Below are positions 10,201 to 23,700 of a stretch of DNA of 64,000 nucleotides, piece after piece. This DNA is from Penelope pileata (lineage: Eukaryota; Chordata; Aves; Galliformes; Cracidae): positions 124,001 through 188,000 of the forward strand of contig WBMW01001709.1 of the NCBI GenBank assembly GCA_013396635.1, in the 5' to 3' direction. The position numbers and the translations under genes are program-made. Each line of letters begins with the position of its first letter. The first letter of the stretch is position 1. Under the pieces are notes generated by a model. The model saw nothing but the letters and a program-made list of their open reading frames with translations. It searched no databases and was not told where the DNA came from.

Positions 10201-12103
10201 GCCCAGCAGTGCTGCTGCCAGCAGAGAGGCATCGCAGCTGGCGGACGTAGACCCTCCCACTGAGATACATCTGTCATGAAGGACTCCTATAAAAGTGTTT
10301 TGCTTGTTATAGTTTCAGGTTTGGGATTTTTTTGCTTTGTTTTGTTGTGCTTTGTTAAATAACAGTGAAGACGTGGAAACAAGTTTGTAGCTGGTGCACT
10401 GTGACAGTGCGGAAGCTTTTTCATGTTGCGTCGTGCTGGTTTTTAGCTAGCAGCAGGACTCTGGAGGTGCCTGGTGCAGGTTGCTGGCGTACCGGCCACT
10501 CTCTGGAAACACTCTGTTAACAGAAATTCATTGCTTTAAGCAAATTTATACTCTGAATTAAGCACAGCTTTTGAAGCGCCATGTGAACTCTTGGCATAAT
10601 GAAGTCAGAATACAGAAATCTGGCACCAGCTTGCTTTCTCTCACAAGCACCTGTGTCTCCTCTCTGGAGGAGCAGACTTCATTCGCTGTGTGCCCAGGAC
10701 AGCAGGTCAGAGTGATTGGCTTTCTTCAGCTTTCGTGGATACAATGCCATCAATAAAAAAAACAAGCACCAACACGTTCGGACTAACACTGCTGCTGTGG
10801 TTAGACATACAATGCACGAGGTTGTTCTTTTCTGGAGATTTGTTTCCTCTTCTGGCCTCATTCTGGATTAAAACTCCAAGCTGAGGAATCAGCGGGACGG
10901 GACAGGACCAGCCTGGTCCCTGCCAGCTCCTCGTGCTGCTCCCCCTCTCCCATGGCGTTCCAGCTCCTCCCCATCAGGGCAGTGGTGCTCTGCACAGCAG
11001 TGGCCCAGTGGAGCTGTCGGGGGCTTACAGCGAGCTGCTCCCTCAGCCTGGGAGCTGAAACCTCAGGGGGCAAAAGGAATGGGGCAGAGTCTCTGCTGTC
11101 ACCCCAGGACCGCCAGCCCTCTGTCCCTTGCCTGCCCGCCCCCTGTAACCGTGCCCTTCGTGCCGTGCCGAGCTCCTTGAAAGCGCTGGGTAATTTGCCA
11201 TTTCTAGAAGTATAATAATAGCAGTAGCTGAGGGCTTTGCCACTGAAACCACTTCAAACAACCCCTTTTAGAGGAAGCTGATGGTCATCATGATTTTATT
11301 TATAATTTAAGGCTCTTTTCCATTTAAATTACCTTCAAAAAAAGAAAATAAGGAAACATTTTCATCCTGATAGCCAAGCTTCTGGACTCTTAATATTAAA
11401 TTTCCATCATTAGCAAAATGGGGAAACTTCTCTTATAAACAACTCGTAAGACATTGCAAATGTCACAAAAGCAGCTGTACAGGTCTTACAAAAACAGTGC
11501 CACAGCATTAGTCACAGCTCTGTTGCCCTGTGCAATTCTTCCTTGGGCACAGCAGCGTGGTGCTGCCCCACAAGTTTACTGCATCTCCCTTCCTGTTGGG
11601 GGTCAATTTATTTAGCAGCATCCTGGGTAGCGTTTTATACTTACTATGTTAAAGTGGTACTTTCAGAGGAAGCTTTGCTAAGAAGATGGTTTGTGCAGGG
11701 ATATTTTAACTGATTCAGGGGTTCAGCTTGCTGACAAGCTACATGCCGTGATTCCAGCCCCAAACTACTGGTTCTAGATTTTTAAGAAATCTCTGTATTT
11801 TCAGTGCAACATACTTGACAAATTGAAACACAAGGCAGTGGATGTCTCATGCCACAGTTCCAAAGTGCGAAGATACAATTTGCAAAAGCATTTCGGTTCT
11901 GTCCCCCCTCTCATCTCTCCTAAGAACCAACTAAACTGCTCACCTTTGTCTGGCTGTGGATTTCATCCCTAACACAACACACATGCAGAACTTGCAGGCT
12001 GCCTTTTACCCTTTTTCTCCACCTTGTACAGAGCTGGAATGATTTCAAGTGCAATTATTTCAGACAGACACTAATGCATTTCAATTTGCACTTTGTTTTA
12101 CAG
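7271..12103. other. HAUS3-MXD4 intergenic region, no recognised gene
   Basis: Mixed-composition spacer. Open frames are short and have no recognisable product. A good plus-strand acceptor (pyrimidine tract then CCAG) ends at 9960, and a donor-like CTGTAAGA follows at 10191; every frame of the 230-base interval between them has a stop, so at most it could be a non-coding exon. A TATAAAAG string occurs at 10289-10296. I see no CR1 and no RNA gene. Confidence 0.5.
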
Positions 12104-12395
12104 GTTGGTTCGTCTTCAGAAATTTAATGGTGAAAATTTATACAGCACCCATGGTTATAGACAAATAACGTTAATGACTATTAGGGTTACATTGAGCCAA
12201 CATATGTCAAAGAACTTTAATTTAAATAGCACTCCAGCCGTAATGCCATATGATTCATTTGAATTGCTTAAACTCAGTGAGCTCCTTATTAAAGAGTCAT
12301 TAGCACTATATGAAAAGATTTGCAAAGAGAAGAAACGCTACACACAGATGATGAATTTTCTTCTAAAAAACGAAACCCACAACGAAAAAGTATAA
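12104..12395 (+). CDS. Unidentified coding-looking terminal exon (about 96 codons)
   Basis: I do not recognise this protein. The exon follows a good plus-strand acceptor: a branch-like CTAAT at 12071-12075, then a T-rich tract, then ACAG ending at 12103. The frame completes a split codon, then reads LVRLQKFNGENLYSTHGYRQ and runs to LLKNETHNEKV with a TAA at 12393-12395. Composition is balanced and natural, with an amphipathic Lys/Glu-rich helix near the end (ELLIKESLALYEKICKEKKR) and varied third codon positions. That is unlike the low-complexity chance frames around it. There is no ATG at the open-frame start, which fits an internal entry through splicing at intron phase 2. No close polyadenylation signal is visible. 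It could be the last exon of an unplaced plus-strand gene, a decayed gene remnant or a chance frame. Confidence 0.45.
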
Positions 12396-12812
12396 ACATT
12401 TGTATTTATATTCTGACGAGATAAGGATACAACACAGTACTCCGTGCGCTACGGAACGTAGCGAGCACCACGCAGGGGTGTACACGCAAACCTTTATGAT
12501 GGCCAAACCCTCCCTTCTAGCCCTCCCTTCTGGCTCTCACACCCCGTGGCTCTGGCACAGAGCCCACCTGTATGGAGCCTGACCACTACACAGCAGAAGG
12601 CTCTGACAGCGCGTGCTGAAACGCCATCATGTGCAAATCCGTATTGCACAGCCCCTTTAAATCACAGGAATCTTGTGTAACCACACCTCTCGTGCACAAT
12701 GGAAGGAAGAAGTGCTGAGCTCAGAGCACCGTCACTCTGCTCTGCTGGCAGGTGGGTCTCTAGGTGGACTTGTCTCCCCAGTGACCTTTTGCTGGGATTA
12801 ATTCCCAATAGT
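12396..12812. other. Sequence after the 12.1-kb exon, nothing recognised
   Basis: Ordinary non-coding sequence. If the upstream exon is real this would be its 3' UTR, but no AATAAA is present. Confidence 0.4.
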
Positions 12813-12965
12813 TCATAGAATCATAGAATCCTTAAGGTTGGAAAAGGTCTCCAAGATCATCAAGTCCAACCGTCTGCCTACCACCAAGACTGCTCATGAA
12901 ACCACTAAACCACGTCCCTCAGTACCACATCAGCACGTTTCTTGGACGCCTCCAGACAGAAAGGA
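12813..12965 (-). repeat. CR1 LINE 3' fragment
   Basis: Begins with the CR1 terminal repeat (ATAGAATC motif in tandem) followed by the diagnostic AAGGTTGGAAAAGGTCTCC and a CCAAGATCATCAAGTCCAAC match. Homology fades after the CCTCCAGA segment. In this orientation the element's 3' end is at the left, so it lies on the minus strand. It is a 5'-truncated dead copy of about 150 bp. Confidence 0.9.
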
Positions 12966-14970
12966 TGGCCAAGATGACCAAATGCTTTCTCCCATTCTCT
13001 GTTCAGTATTTCCCCCGCATTTTAATTCCAGGTAGTGACATTGCACTTGGGTGGTTCAATGCAGCTACCAGTTAACAGCACCGCATTGACTTTGTCACTT
13101 CAGCAATTTTGTAAAAGGTGAAACTTCAGCTGATTTGTGATGTGTTTGCCTCATTAGCATTTGCAGAGAGCACAGATCTTCTTTTGGAGCATCTGAGGGG
13201 ATTCAGTTCTCCTTCCACCAGCGTTGGGAAGCGCAAGTTAGTGGATTAAATATCAACCCGGTTCTTGGCTCTTATCACACACCAAACCAATGGCCTGCAG
13301 CAGTAAAACAAAACTAACAGATTGCCAAGAGTAATCTGTTTTGCAGACATTCCTTTATCAATACCATCATAAAATGAAGTGTCTGAAATTATTATTCCTA
13401 GATTAAAAGTTGTGGCATTCTTAAAATTTATTTTCCACAGTGCTGATCTGTGAGGACAGAATCACTGATACCCACCCTTCAGCTAGGAAGGTGCTAATGT
13501 GCAGTAGTCACCTCTCAGGGGAGAGGAGACTGCTGTAGATCCTCCAAGCACAGCAGAACTGTGCCCTGGGGCACTGCCCAGAGCACCGCTGCAGCCTGGG
13601 CTGGCACACAGCTTCGTGTCCTTTGGTTCCAGTTCTGTGCTCTTGGCATTCACATCACTTCACTGAAATTGGCCTCGTGTACAGTAGGATGCTCACAGTG
13701 CTGGGATTTATCATCACTGTAAGGTACTTGTAGATCAACAGAAGTAACTTTTTTTTTTTTTTTTAACAAAATGATGTTAGGCTGCGTGTGGTATAGTTGA
13801 GCCCGTACCCACTGACGTCAAGAAAAAATAATATTGTTGAAGGTCAGGAAAAGTCGTAATTCTTTAAATTATAAAGAAGTTGTAGTAGCTTTTTTCCCCA
13901 TCTCAAATCTTACACTAAGAAATTGATATTCATTATAGAAGCCCATCTACAAACACAGATGAAAAACGCTGTCCTTCCCTTGGATTTCTGGGGGCTTTTT
14001 ATCTCTGCAGTAATCTGATAAAACTCACTCTATTAGAGTTCGGTTTTTGTGCAAAAAAACACAGAGTTCAGTCCCCAGGTAACAACGTGCTGCAGCTCCT
14101 ACCAGCCAAACCCTGCTCTTCTAGGGAGAGAAATAAGCCAGCCTCCACGGGACACAAGTTAGGCAAAGCCAGATGGGAGTGAAAACACATTTATCCTCCT
14201 AACTGCAGCTGAGAATCTGCAGGGAAGATAACAGTTTGGTTTTATGCCCCTCCTCTGTGATGGCAGAGCCGTGCTCCCAGCCCTGTCCCAGGAGCCAGGG
14301 GAAGAGCCAGCCCCAAGGTCGGGCCTCTGCATCTCCGCAGAGCCCTTCATGATGGCTTCATCTCTCCAGACCCTTTCCGCAGAGGGAACGGCCCAGCAGC
14401 CCTGGGATCTGTTCTCTGCTCATTCCTTCCCCACAGGGTAACCGAGGGGAAAAAAGACGAACGTGGACGTAGGACCTTCTCCCCTGCTAAAAGCACAGCC
14501 ACAAAAGGGCAGAACAGCCAGCACAGCTGCAGCGTTTAATCTGGGAGCGAGCAGCATTGGTATCCAGAGATGCTGTGGTTACAGGCAGCTGTGCACGCAC
14601 AAATGCATGCATGCACACACACAAATATTCAGCTTCAAAATGAGCAAAACCAGGACGCTGCCCATCCCTAGTGACACGGCCCCCGGCACCACCACCGCAG
14701 ACACAGCGCGGTGAGGCACGCTCGGAGAGGAACCCCTGAGCCTGGCTGGCACCAGTGGTGCCGGCCTCGCCAGCACCAACCCCAGCACCTGGAGCAGGTG
14801 GGGGGCTGCCTCCAGCCGTTCTCCTGCCCCACCTGCAGAGAAGAGGCAACGTCTGCAAGCACCACTTCAGGTCGGGCTCCAGTCTGGGGAGAACAGCACC
14901 AAGAGGGTCACGTTTTTCTTTAGTGGGACAACTGCTGTAATAACTGGAAAAGTAAAAAAACAAATAAACC
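12966..14970. other. Intergenic sequence between the CR1 copy and the MXD4 3' end
   Basis: No gene recognised. There is a T-run of about 16 at 13749-13764 and a short CA/CATG-rich stretch near 14600-14625. GC-rich frames at 14487-14984 look like chance openings. A plus-strand AATAAA occurs at 14962-14967. Confidence 0.4.
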
Positions 14971-14973
14971 CTT

Positions 14974-15010
14974 TTTATTTCCACTCAAGATTATTCGAGT
15001 AATTTTTATT
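14974..15010 (-). terminator. MXD4: MXD4 polyadenylation signals (two AATAAA on the minus strand)
   Basis: TTTATT on the plus strand at 15005-15010 and 14974-14979 reads AATAAA on the gene strand. They lie about 2.6 kb past the MXD4 stop codon, a plausible 3' UTR length for this gene. Cleavage would be expected 10-30 bases further left. Confidence 0.6.
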
Positions 15011-17614
15011 GAAAATATAAGATCTACAAAGCCATGGATACCCAGCGTGGAAGAACTCATTAAGTTAGCACATTCATCTTTAAAAGGAAAATTTCAGGTT
15101 GACCTAAGGTACAATAATGTTCAATTTAAAACCTTGTCTTTCCTTCTGTAAGTTTCAAATCTCTTTTCATTAGGAGGTTCTGTGCAAGAGCTGCTTGTCA
15201 CGAAAGGAAACACTTTACAATTCATGAGCGTGTTCATTATAGAATAAATGAACAGCAACAATATACTAGCCTGTTTTTTTTTTTCCTGTTAACAGTCGTG
15301 TGTTAAAGTAAACTCTTAATTTTTTTTTTTTCCATGATTTGGAAATTAGTTACATATGCACCAAAGGAGCTAGTAATTTCTGCTGCTTGTCAGCTACACA
15401 CAATGAGTATATTGCTGTGTGCTTTCCCCAACAACGAGGATTTTAGTAATATGCAAGGTGTATACAACATAATACCAAAACCTGCATCACAGAAAAGGTT
15501 AATTGTTTTCTTATTCAGCTGCCAGAGTTTATAACCTTAAGCCCCTCCCCAGAGCCAAAGTAGGAGTGGCCGTCCGTTAGGTTATGTACATGAAACGTTG
15601 ACGTTCTCCTTGTTGGCAAGTTCCAAGCAGTAAGCGAGAGTGCAAACAAGGATCTGTAAGCTGCCACAAAATGTATTCATATTTCTACTCGGTGTTGTAA
15701 GAGCCAAAGGGAGGACACGTATGTCAGATGTTGAAAGAACAACTGAATCTTTGTTTTTGATCATTATGGTCAGTGTGTCATGAGGTCTTGTAGCTGAACG
15801 CTAAAAATGGCACCACACTTGGACATCCCGTAGCCTTACACAGTACATTTGTGTTTCCCTAGCCACCGAGCACTGGTCTCATGGAGACCCGGCCTTTGTA
15901 AGCCAACAAAATATAGATTTGGGTGCTGAAGAGTCACAGGGAGGGCTTCTGCAAAGACAGCAACCCTCGCACCAAAACCTAATCGTAGGGTTTTGCTTAA
16001 AGCCACACTGAATGGGTTGTGAGAGGGTGCAGGGAGAAATGCACCCCTCTGCTTCACCGGTAGGAAGGTGGACAACTGACCATTCAAAGGGCGGGTCTGG
16101 AAACAAAGCTCAGTTGTCCTTTAAACAATGAGAAGGAGAGGCATACATAAATGGTCACCAAGGCACAATATGACAAAGGTGAAGAGTCCCTGAGACTCTG
16201 GTCTGGGTCTGTACCATTCCCCTCCCTATACAAGTAAATGAGAACATTTAGGAAAATATAATACAAAATCTCTTACAGGAAATATAGACTACACTTGCTA
16301 AAATCACTTCCCTAAAAGTGTTTATAGCTTTTTTTTTCTCTTTTTTTTTCTTTTTTTTTTTCTTTTCATTTTTTTTTTTTTTTTAAAAGACCTTCTTTAA
16401 ACAGGTAATGCAAAGACTGGTCCATTTTTTCTTACCCGGCAAGCCAAGCTCTAATGACTTCACTAAGCAGAAGTTGTATTAAAATACATCTTCATAGTAT
16501 TGCTATAATTTGGGTAAATATGTTCTGAACAGCTTGATGAGTACTAAATAAACTTTGCTGTTTTACAGCATACATTTTAATTTTTTGCACTTTTTTAAGA
16601 ATAGAAAATGCAATTATAGTGTGCAAAAGAAAAAAGATTAATTATCTTCTAGCTGAATACTGTAATTTTAAGCCATGCCTTCCATAAAAATGTATTGACA
16701 TGTGTAAATAGAAAAAAAAAAAATACAAGCAAACAGAAATTTCATTTCCTTGCAAGGAAAGGTTAGCTATCACAATCTGGATCACTTGAGTTCTGTATTT
16801 TTCAGACAAGGAAACGGAAAAAAAACCACCAAAAAACACTGAAATGCTTCAAATGTCATCCATTCCACAGTAACAGGTCACAGCTGCAGCGCTGCTTTCT
16901 ACTACTCCTGTTAACATGGGCAGAACGATTTGCTGCTGGTTGGATATTGAATACAAAAAAGCAGAAGAAAGTTGAGATCATCCCACATGAAGTCATCGCT
17001 AGAGCTGGCTTTTCCCCCGTTTTGAAGTACAGTAGTGACTTGTGAATGTGACCTTTGCTAAAGATCATCTGCGAGAGGAAGGTTTATCCGCCTGCTTCAC
17101 CCAAACAACAACTGCTGAAAGAATTTATGCTATAGGGCCCGCTATGCAGCGTTCAAAATGGGTTTTTTCCATGTGAAAAATACCACAAAAAGTGGTTGTA
17201 GGTTTTCGTATCTCTGAATCCCTACCGCATGGTAGCCTCCATTTACTCTTCGCTGTTTGAAAATGGTTTCTGCACAATCAAAATAACTGTCAAACCTCCT
17301 TACGCCATGCTTCCAACAGTTTGAATTTAATACTTCTTGAATGGAATGACATAATTCATTTTCTTTAATTTGCAGTATAGCTACATCAAGCTAGCTTTAA
17401 GTCACAACTGTACCTAACCACAGTTCTCTGCAGCAAACCCATGATTTACAATATCGAATATTGTGGTTACAGTGCAGGGAACCGTGGGTAAGAAACCTCC
17501 ATGTCAGAGTACTGTGGTTGGGGTTTCCCGGAAGAGTGGCAGTTGACACCTCTGGAATATTCGTCTATAAGTGCTTCAGTCAGATGGTCCTGAGTTGAAC
17601 TGGGAACTCAGGCA
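14975..17614 (-). other. MXD4: MXD4 3' UTR (inferred extent)
   Basis: AT-rich sequence without coding potential runs from the MXD4 stop to the AATAAA pair. It is poor in recognisable repeats apart from the A-rich tract at 16328-16384. Its extent is inferred from the polyadenylation signals; use of an earlier site cannot be excluded. Confidence 0.65.
16328..16384. repeat. Interrupted poly-T tract (A-rich on the MXD4 strand)
   Basis: Four T-runs of roughly 8 to 17 bases, broken by single C or CA interruptions, lie inside the MXD4 3' UTR. On the transcript this reads as a genomically encoded A-rich stretch. Confidence 0.9.
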
Positions 17615-17763
17615 CTATGAGAGCCTGGCATTCAGTCTGCGGGAATGTGTGTAACCTCCGTCGCTCGAGCCGCTTTGCAAACTGTAGTGGTCTTCAGCAT
17701 CACTGGCACTTCCAATACTGTCCATTTCACCTGGCGTGAATTCCATTCCTTCAATGTCTACTT
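17615..17763 (-). CDS. MXD4: MXD4 terminal coding exon 6
   Basis: The acceptor TTCCTTTAG is followed by AA, completing a glutamate codon, then VDIEGMEFTPGEMDSIGSAS and DAEDHYSLQSG, ending RRLNARLS with a TAG at 17617-17615. It is 149 nt. The acidic tail motif VDIEGMEF and the closing LS are family features. The segment after SGSSDGG is shorter than I recall for human, which accounts for the smaller total length. Confidence 0.95.
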
Positions 17764-20700
17764 CTAAAGGAAACACAAGAAGGGACACTTTCAGAAATGG
17801 AGCGGCTCTACCGAGTAAGCAGGGGCAGCACTGCCAGCGTAAATCAACGTTCAGGTGCAGCCCGAATCATTCTTTACTTTCTGTAATTAACAAAAGCCTG
17901 GAACAGCAGCTCCTGAGGTAAGGAGCATCTTGTCCACCTGAGAATTAAAGCCCCTTCTGTCCTCATCTACATAAATACACAGCATGACACCAATGCCAAA
18001 TGCTGTCCCAGAACTGTTCCAACCTGTGCATAGACGCTGATCTTAAAAAAACAAAACAACAGAAAAACCCAAACCCTCACAGGCTGTAAGGCTGCGGCAC
18101 CATTCATGGCAGTCCCAGCCTAGTCAGCTAGCAGGACTGTGGTGCAGCCATCTGTCCACCGAGAGCTGCACTGTGACTGGCAACTCATCTCCCAGGGGCC
18201 TGGAAAAGGCAGCGTGTGCGAGTTCTCAGCCACAGGAAAACTGCAAATCACAACACAAGACACGGTGACAGGCAGCTCCAAGAGCTCCGTCTCAAATGAG
18301 AACCAAATGGAGGCAACACTGGTGATCACCGCACAGAAAATATTTTTAAATTTCCCAATAACTGACGTGGAATTAATTTAGTCACGCAAATGAATTAAGA
18401 CAAATAGCATCCTTTCTTCCAAAAAGGAATGGAATTTCCTTCTTTCCAAGAAGGAAATATTATGCCAGCCTTACCAGTAACTGCACTAAAAATTCAGAAC
18501 ATTAAATGGTAATTGTTTAAAAAAACTGGCAAAAACGCATGCTGTACAACTTTAAAAATTCAAGATTCATTAGAGAAAAGGAGTATTTTGCAAAGAACAT
18601 ACAAAAGCTGCAGTAGTTTTTTTTATTCTGCAGACTGCAAAACGGAACAGTTTTGTCTGGGTTCTGTTGAAAGCTTGATTTTAGCTCTAAATTACGTTTT
18701 TCTATTTTCTCACTGCCCTCGTGCCCCTGGGGAAGCCCCCGCCCAGTTACCTTGTTCAGAGTCAGTGGATATTGTTGATCCCATGCTGTCAGTGCGGATG
18801 CGCTCCATGCCCTGCACGGATAGCTGCTCCAATCTGCGTTTGAGGTAGCGGTGTTCCCGCTGTAATTGTTCTTTAATGTTCAGGGCTTTTCGGTCCTGTT
18901 CTTCCAATTTCTTAAAGGGAGAGAAAAATCAGTAAGCCAACAGCTTTTACTCACATTAAAGCGTAAGGAACTCTGAGCAGTTCTTTTAGAGCAGGAATTG
19001 ATGAGCAGGCAAAAATATCTTTGCTGCCATCCTGTAGAGCTCTGTACAATTTCAGCTGGCCAGTCCAGAACTGAATTTGTTTCACAGTAAAATACACGGA
19101 TACAGGAGGAAAAAAAAAATCCCTTAGAGACTCCTTTGCCACTAGCAAAAGTTTCTCAGCTAAGACTGAATTATTGTTGCCTGGGTTCTGGGGAATACTG
19201 AAATCGTTTTGTCAGGCAAAACTGTCATCATCCCTGATACCTAGAGCACAGCTCAGGTTTCAGGCAGAATTTTATGCCTCTTTAGGTGAAACAAGAGAGT
19301 TGTTGCTGTACAGGAACCGTCACGAGGCTCCTCAGTGGTCCCTCTACTACCACAGGCTATGGAAATTTTTACCATTTCGAGTGTTTCATTATCAACATGC
19401 CAGCATTGCTTTAATATATATATATTACTTTTTAAGATTTCAACCAAATGCTCTTCCAGTCACTGATAGCTGTTCTCAAAAATGGACTATGTAATTAGGG
19501 AAGAAGGATGAACGACTATGATTGGGTCAAAAGCAGGAACTACAAACAAATCAAAACAAAAAAAAGAAACAATTCTTTTAATTCTAAATGATGAAGTAAA
19601 TTACAGATTCTGGCAGTAAAAGCCATTATAAGAAAGACCGAATTTGTCTTTGAGCTGTGTTTACATGACCACCGAGATTTAGGAGATGTACTGGGAGAGA
19701 ACACAGCTGCTGTTGGCTCTTCCCAACCATCTGAACAAACCTACGTCTGGTTTTCTAGAGGAGAGGGGGGTGGGCAGAATACAGCAAACCAGAAGCCAAG
19801 TGACCGCAAAGTTCTGCTGTTCCAATGTGACCCAGAAAGCAAATGTATTTACCTTTGAAAATTTAGTTGATACTATTCAAGTAGGCAGTTTCCCACCTGA
19901 ATGAAACCTAACTTCTGTAGCCTCACTTTAAGCCCTCTCTCAGGCCACACACCACTCAGATACACATCACAGGTGGGAGCACACTGCTGTAATCAGAAAA
20001 TGGGTTGGTACATCCACGTACACAGCAAACCAAACATGCCCAATTGATCAGATTTCCTTTTCCTGTATTTTCCTGGCTGCAATCCCAAACTGTAACAACT
20101 ATTTTGGGAATGAACTCGGTGATTCATATCCAGGAGACTCAAAACTGTCCAGTCTCTCAGGCCAAGTTTCAACGTACGGGTGCGCGTGTAAGAAGTTCAA
20201 AACTAATTGCTGTGTTAGAAAGGGAGGCAGGGAGGCAGCTCTCTGCAAGCCTGCAGGCCTGATGGAGAGCAGCAATTAAGTGTTACACCAGTCAAGGGAG
20301 GTTCAGCTAAAATCTCAAACAGAAAACTGAACTTCAGTTTCACTTTTCAGAAAATGAGTACTCGGTACCGAGCACCATGGGCTTGGAAAGAATCTGTTGA
20401 TACCTTTTTTTTTTATTATTATCAGCAGCTGAAATGTTAACTGCATGGCTAATCTCTCACACTTGCCACTTGTAAAAACAGTTTTTCAATTTGTATGCAT
20501 AAGCCCATGATAGGGGGGCAGCCCAAGACAAAAACCACACGCAGTGCCTTTCATGCATGTTTGCCTGAATTATAAACAAGCGGCCAAAATCTCTCATGGT
20601 AAAACCAGGGGTTGCTCAGCTGGAGCAAACGTGCTTACAAGAGCTGAAGAAGTAGCTCAGTCACCTTGTTCCCAAGAATGGCTTTGCTTAAATTCACCTT

Positions 20701-23700
20701 TAATGCTTCCTATGAATTACAGCATTTCTGCAACTGCACTGAAGGCAATGCCGTACAGCAGCAGGCTGTCTGCAGAAGTATCCCAGCACCACTGGCAGCG
20801 TGCAGCCTCTCGTGACACTTCTCACTTTTCTCTCTTTCCCTGTAGCACTGAGAAAATGCCAGACGCATAATTACAGTCCTGGACACAGCATCACAAACCT
20901 GTTCTTTCACTTTTTGCATTTAAATACTTATCGTCTATCTGTCTTTCCACTCTCCTGAAAATTACGAGAGCGAAACTACGCTGTCTTAGGGAGGAGGAGG
21001 CACTTCCCCTGCGCTGCCTGTGCGCAGGCACAACCTGCACTGCTGCTGGAGCACAGCTGAGGTTTCGTTTTTGCTTCCAGCCTGTGGCTCAGGTGTTACA
21101 CACACAAAGCATGAAGGGGAGTGGCAGCCAACAGATGACATTTTCTTTTTGGTTTCTTTTAAAAGATTGGCTCCAGGATCTGGTTACTGGGGTATGGGAT
21201 GAGGGTAAGACCTCTTAGCAGCTATAATCCCTTTGACTCCGTTATTTCATTACTAGTTATTAGCAGTTTTACACTGAAATTAGTGCAGTACACAGCTACT
21301 TTGCTCAGTCCTTCAATAAAAATACGTTAACCAAAGAACAGCCCTGATATGGATATATTTTAATACAATGTAAACCAGCTATGCAGAAATCACCAGACCT
21401 CCATTTTATATATCTGAGACTGCAAAACAACAACTTGAGACTCTGAGTGAGAACCCTGCGTCTAATAAAGACCAATACATCCCAAAAACCAGGATTTTGT
21501 GTGAAAATTAAACTCCTCTCTATGGATACACATTCTGGAAGAGTATGCTTTAAAAAACCAAAAATTGGGATGGACGTTTTTACCTTGATATGCATCTTAG
21601 CTCTTTTCAACAGGCTTAGAGTGGTGTGTCTGGTGCTGTCCGGCCCGAGAGGCACGAGCTGTTTGAGCTGTTCCAAATATAGCCGGAGTTTAGCCCGCCT
21701 GCAATTATTAAAAATGAAGAGTGTTGTAGTAAAGTTGCACTCGAATAGCACATCCTATACACAAACACCATCTGTCTGCAGGAGCTCTCTGCAGAACTCG
21801 ATTCAACAGTGGCTTCCTCTCCCCTCCCTTTGGCAAAGTTTCAGACCAAAAGGTCACTGGAAACGTAGTAACGCTGCTTGGCACATCTAGGCACTATTTT
21901 CATACCTATATTTCAAAGCCGTTTGCTCAGCCTGGTTGTTCCCAACTTAAGGAAGGGAGAGTACACTCAGAGAAAGTAATTCAGCCAAGGCTGCACACTG
22001 ATCTGTGGCTGGATGAAGAAAGAGAATGGGGACCTCACCTCGACCCAGTGGTCTTCCAGGCTGCGGGAGGGAGTGGGGACTGCAGACCCCAATTCCCCCT
22101 GCCCCGTTTGCGCTGTGATGCGATGGCCACGCTCCTGCTGTGCAAGGCACGGGCACCCACAGGCTGCACAGCTCCGAGCTGCTTCCAGCCACCTCTCAGC
22201 CTCCGCTGCAGACCCTTTTTGCTCCTCTTCATGCACTGAGCCCAGAAGGAGCCGTCCCCCCGTGCCTGTGCAGCCAGAACAGCACTTGCTGCAACACAAA
22301 CAGCTCCAGCAGTATCGGGTCCGTTGCTCCTGCTTCCACATTGCTCCTGTCCACGTGATACCACTACCACTCCCAACGACCTCTCTCCAGTAGTAAGGGC
22401 ATCAAATCCATTGGAAAAATATGAGGGCAAGCAAAGTGGCATTTCTACAGATAGCTGGTTTCCAAATGTTTTGTATTTCTTTGAGGGAGACGCTGGCAAT
22501 ACAACACTCTGCAACTACCCAAAGCAAGGCAGCGGTGAACAGAAGAACGCTGCACACGTGCAGTTCTACAATGAAACCAACAGAAAACCCTGCCTGTCGC
22601 TTAATGCATCACCCTGACCAGGAGCCCTTTGAAAGTTACCTTTCACTTTTACAACAAGATAGAAGCAGATGCAGAAGTGCTTACGTGAGCAACATCTGAA
22701 TTATGTGAGCAACATCTGTAGCATTTCCTTTGCACCAGCCCAGGCTGAACAAAGCCATGACCTGGAGATGCCTGCAGCCCCCAGCAAGCACTAGCAATAA
22801 GCAAAGCCCATCACAGGTGTGACACGAATAACTGTTTCCAATCTGCTTTTGTGCTGCAGGAAGGAACCAGCTTTGCAGGAAACAACGCTCCTGGTCAAGA
22901 TGGAACTTTCTTTTGAATGCTCAAAACAAGAATTCAGCATCGGTGCCTGAAATGTGACTTGAGAGAATTTCATGTACACTGAAAGACAAATTACATGTGT
23001 AACTGGAATCATTGATATAAAAACCTCAGAATTCATGGGGAAAAAAAGGCAAAATAAAATCTAATTCAGTACTGTAATGACGCTCACATTTAGTTCTGGC
23101 TGTCTATAAATCAGCACTGAATTAGGTAAGAATTCAAAAAGCATTTCTGTAAAACTGTTGATTCTTTCTTCAAATCACTTAGGAGAAAGATTATTGGTGA
23201 AAATGTGATTCAAGAGAAAGCTGATGACACACTCTTTGTCTAGGCCTGGGGTTTGTTTCTGAATTCAAGGCTCCTAACCACCTAACGCTTTTGTTCCCCC
23301 CCAGCAGCACAGAGGGGGCCAACATCCACGTGGGCAGCCCCCGAGCCGGGCAGCCCAGGGCTGCTGCTCCACCCCACAACGCTGACCTTGAGAACAGGTC
23401 CAAAAGAGGAAGGGCCACCATCAGGGACTACTGGGATCTACACAGAAAACACAGGTAGATTTTTATTTCTGTGCCCATCGCCTCTACCAACTACCTGGCT
23501 TTTTTCTTGGCGTTTTAAAGAAAAAACTCGCTTCAGGCACTCAAATCATCTTTTTGTTTTTTTCACTGGCCTCTAAACATGCACACAGTCATCTGCGTCA
23601 CGCAGCACAACTTGGATGCAACTCTATTTAGACAGCTGACGGAGGAGCAGGGACGGGGGATGGAGGAGGACGTGGCAAGGAGGAGGACCAGAACAGCACC

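Noticed and set aside
10289..10296. TATAAAAG as a plus-strand TATA box
   Set aside because: No other promoter features or downstream coding exon can be tied to it.
14487..14984. Minus-strand 165-codon frame beyond the MXD4 polyadenylation site
   Set aside because: Cys/Gly/Ala/Leu-rich chance frame downstream of the gene end, with no recognised homology.
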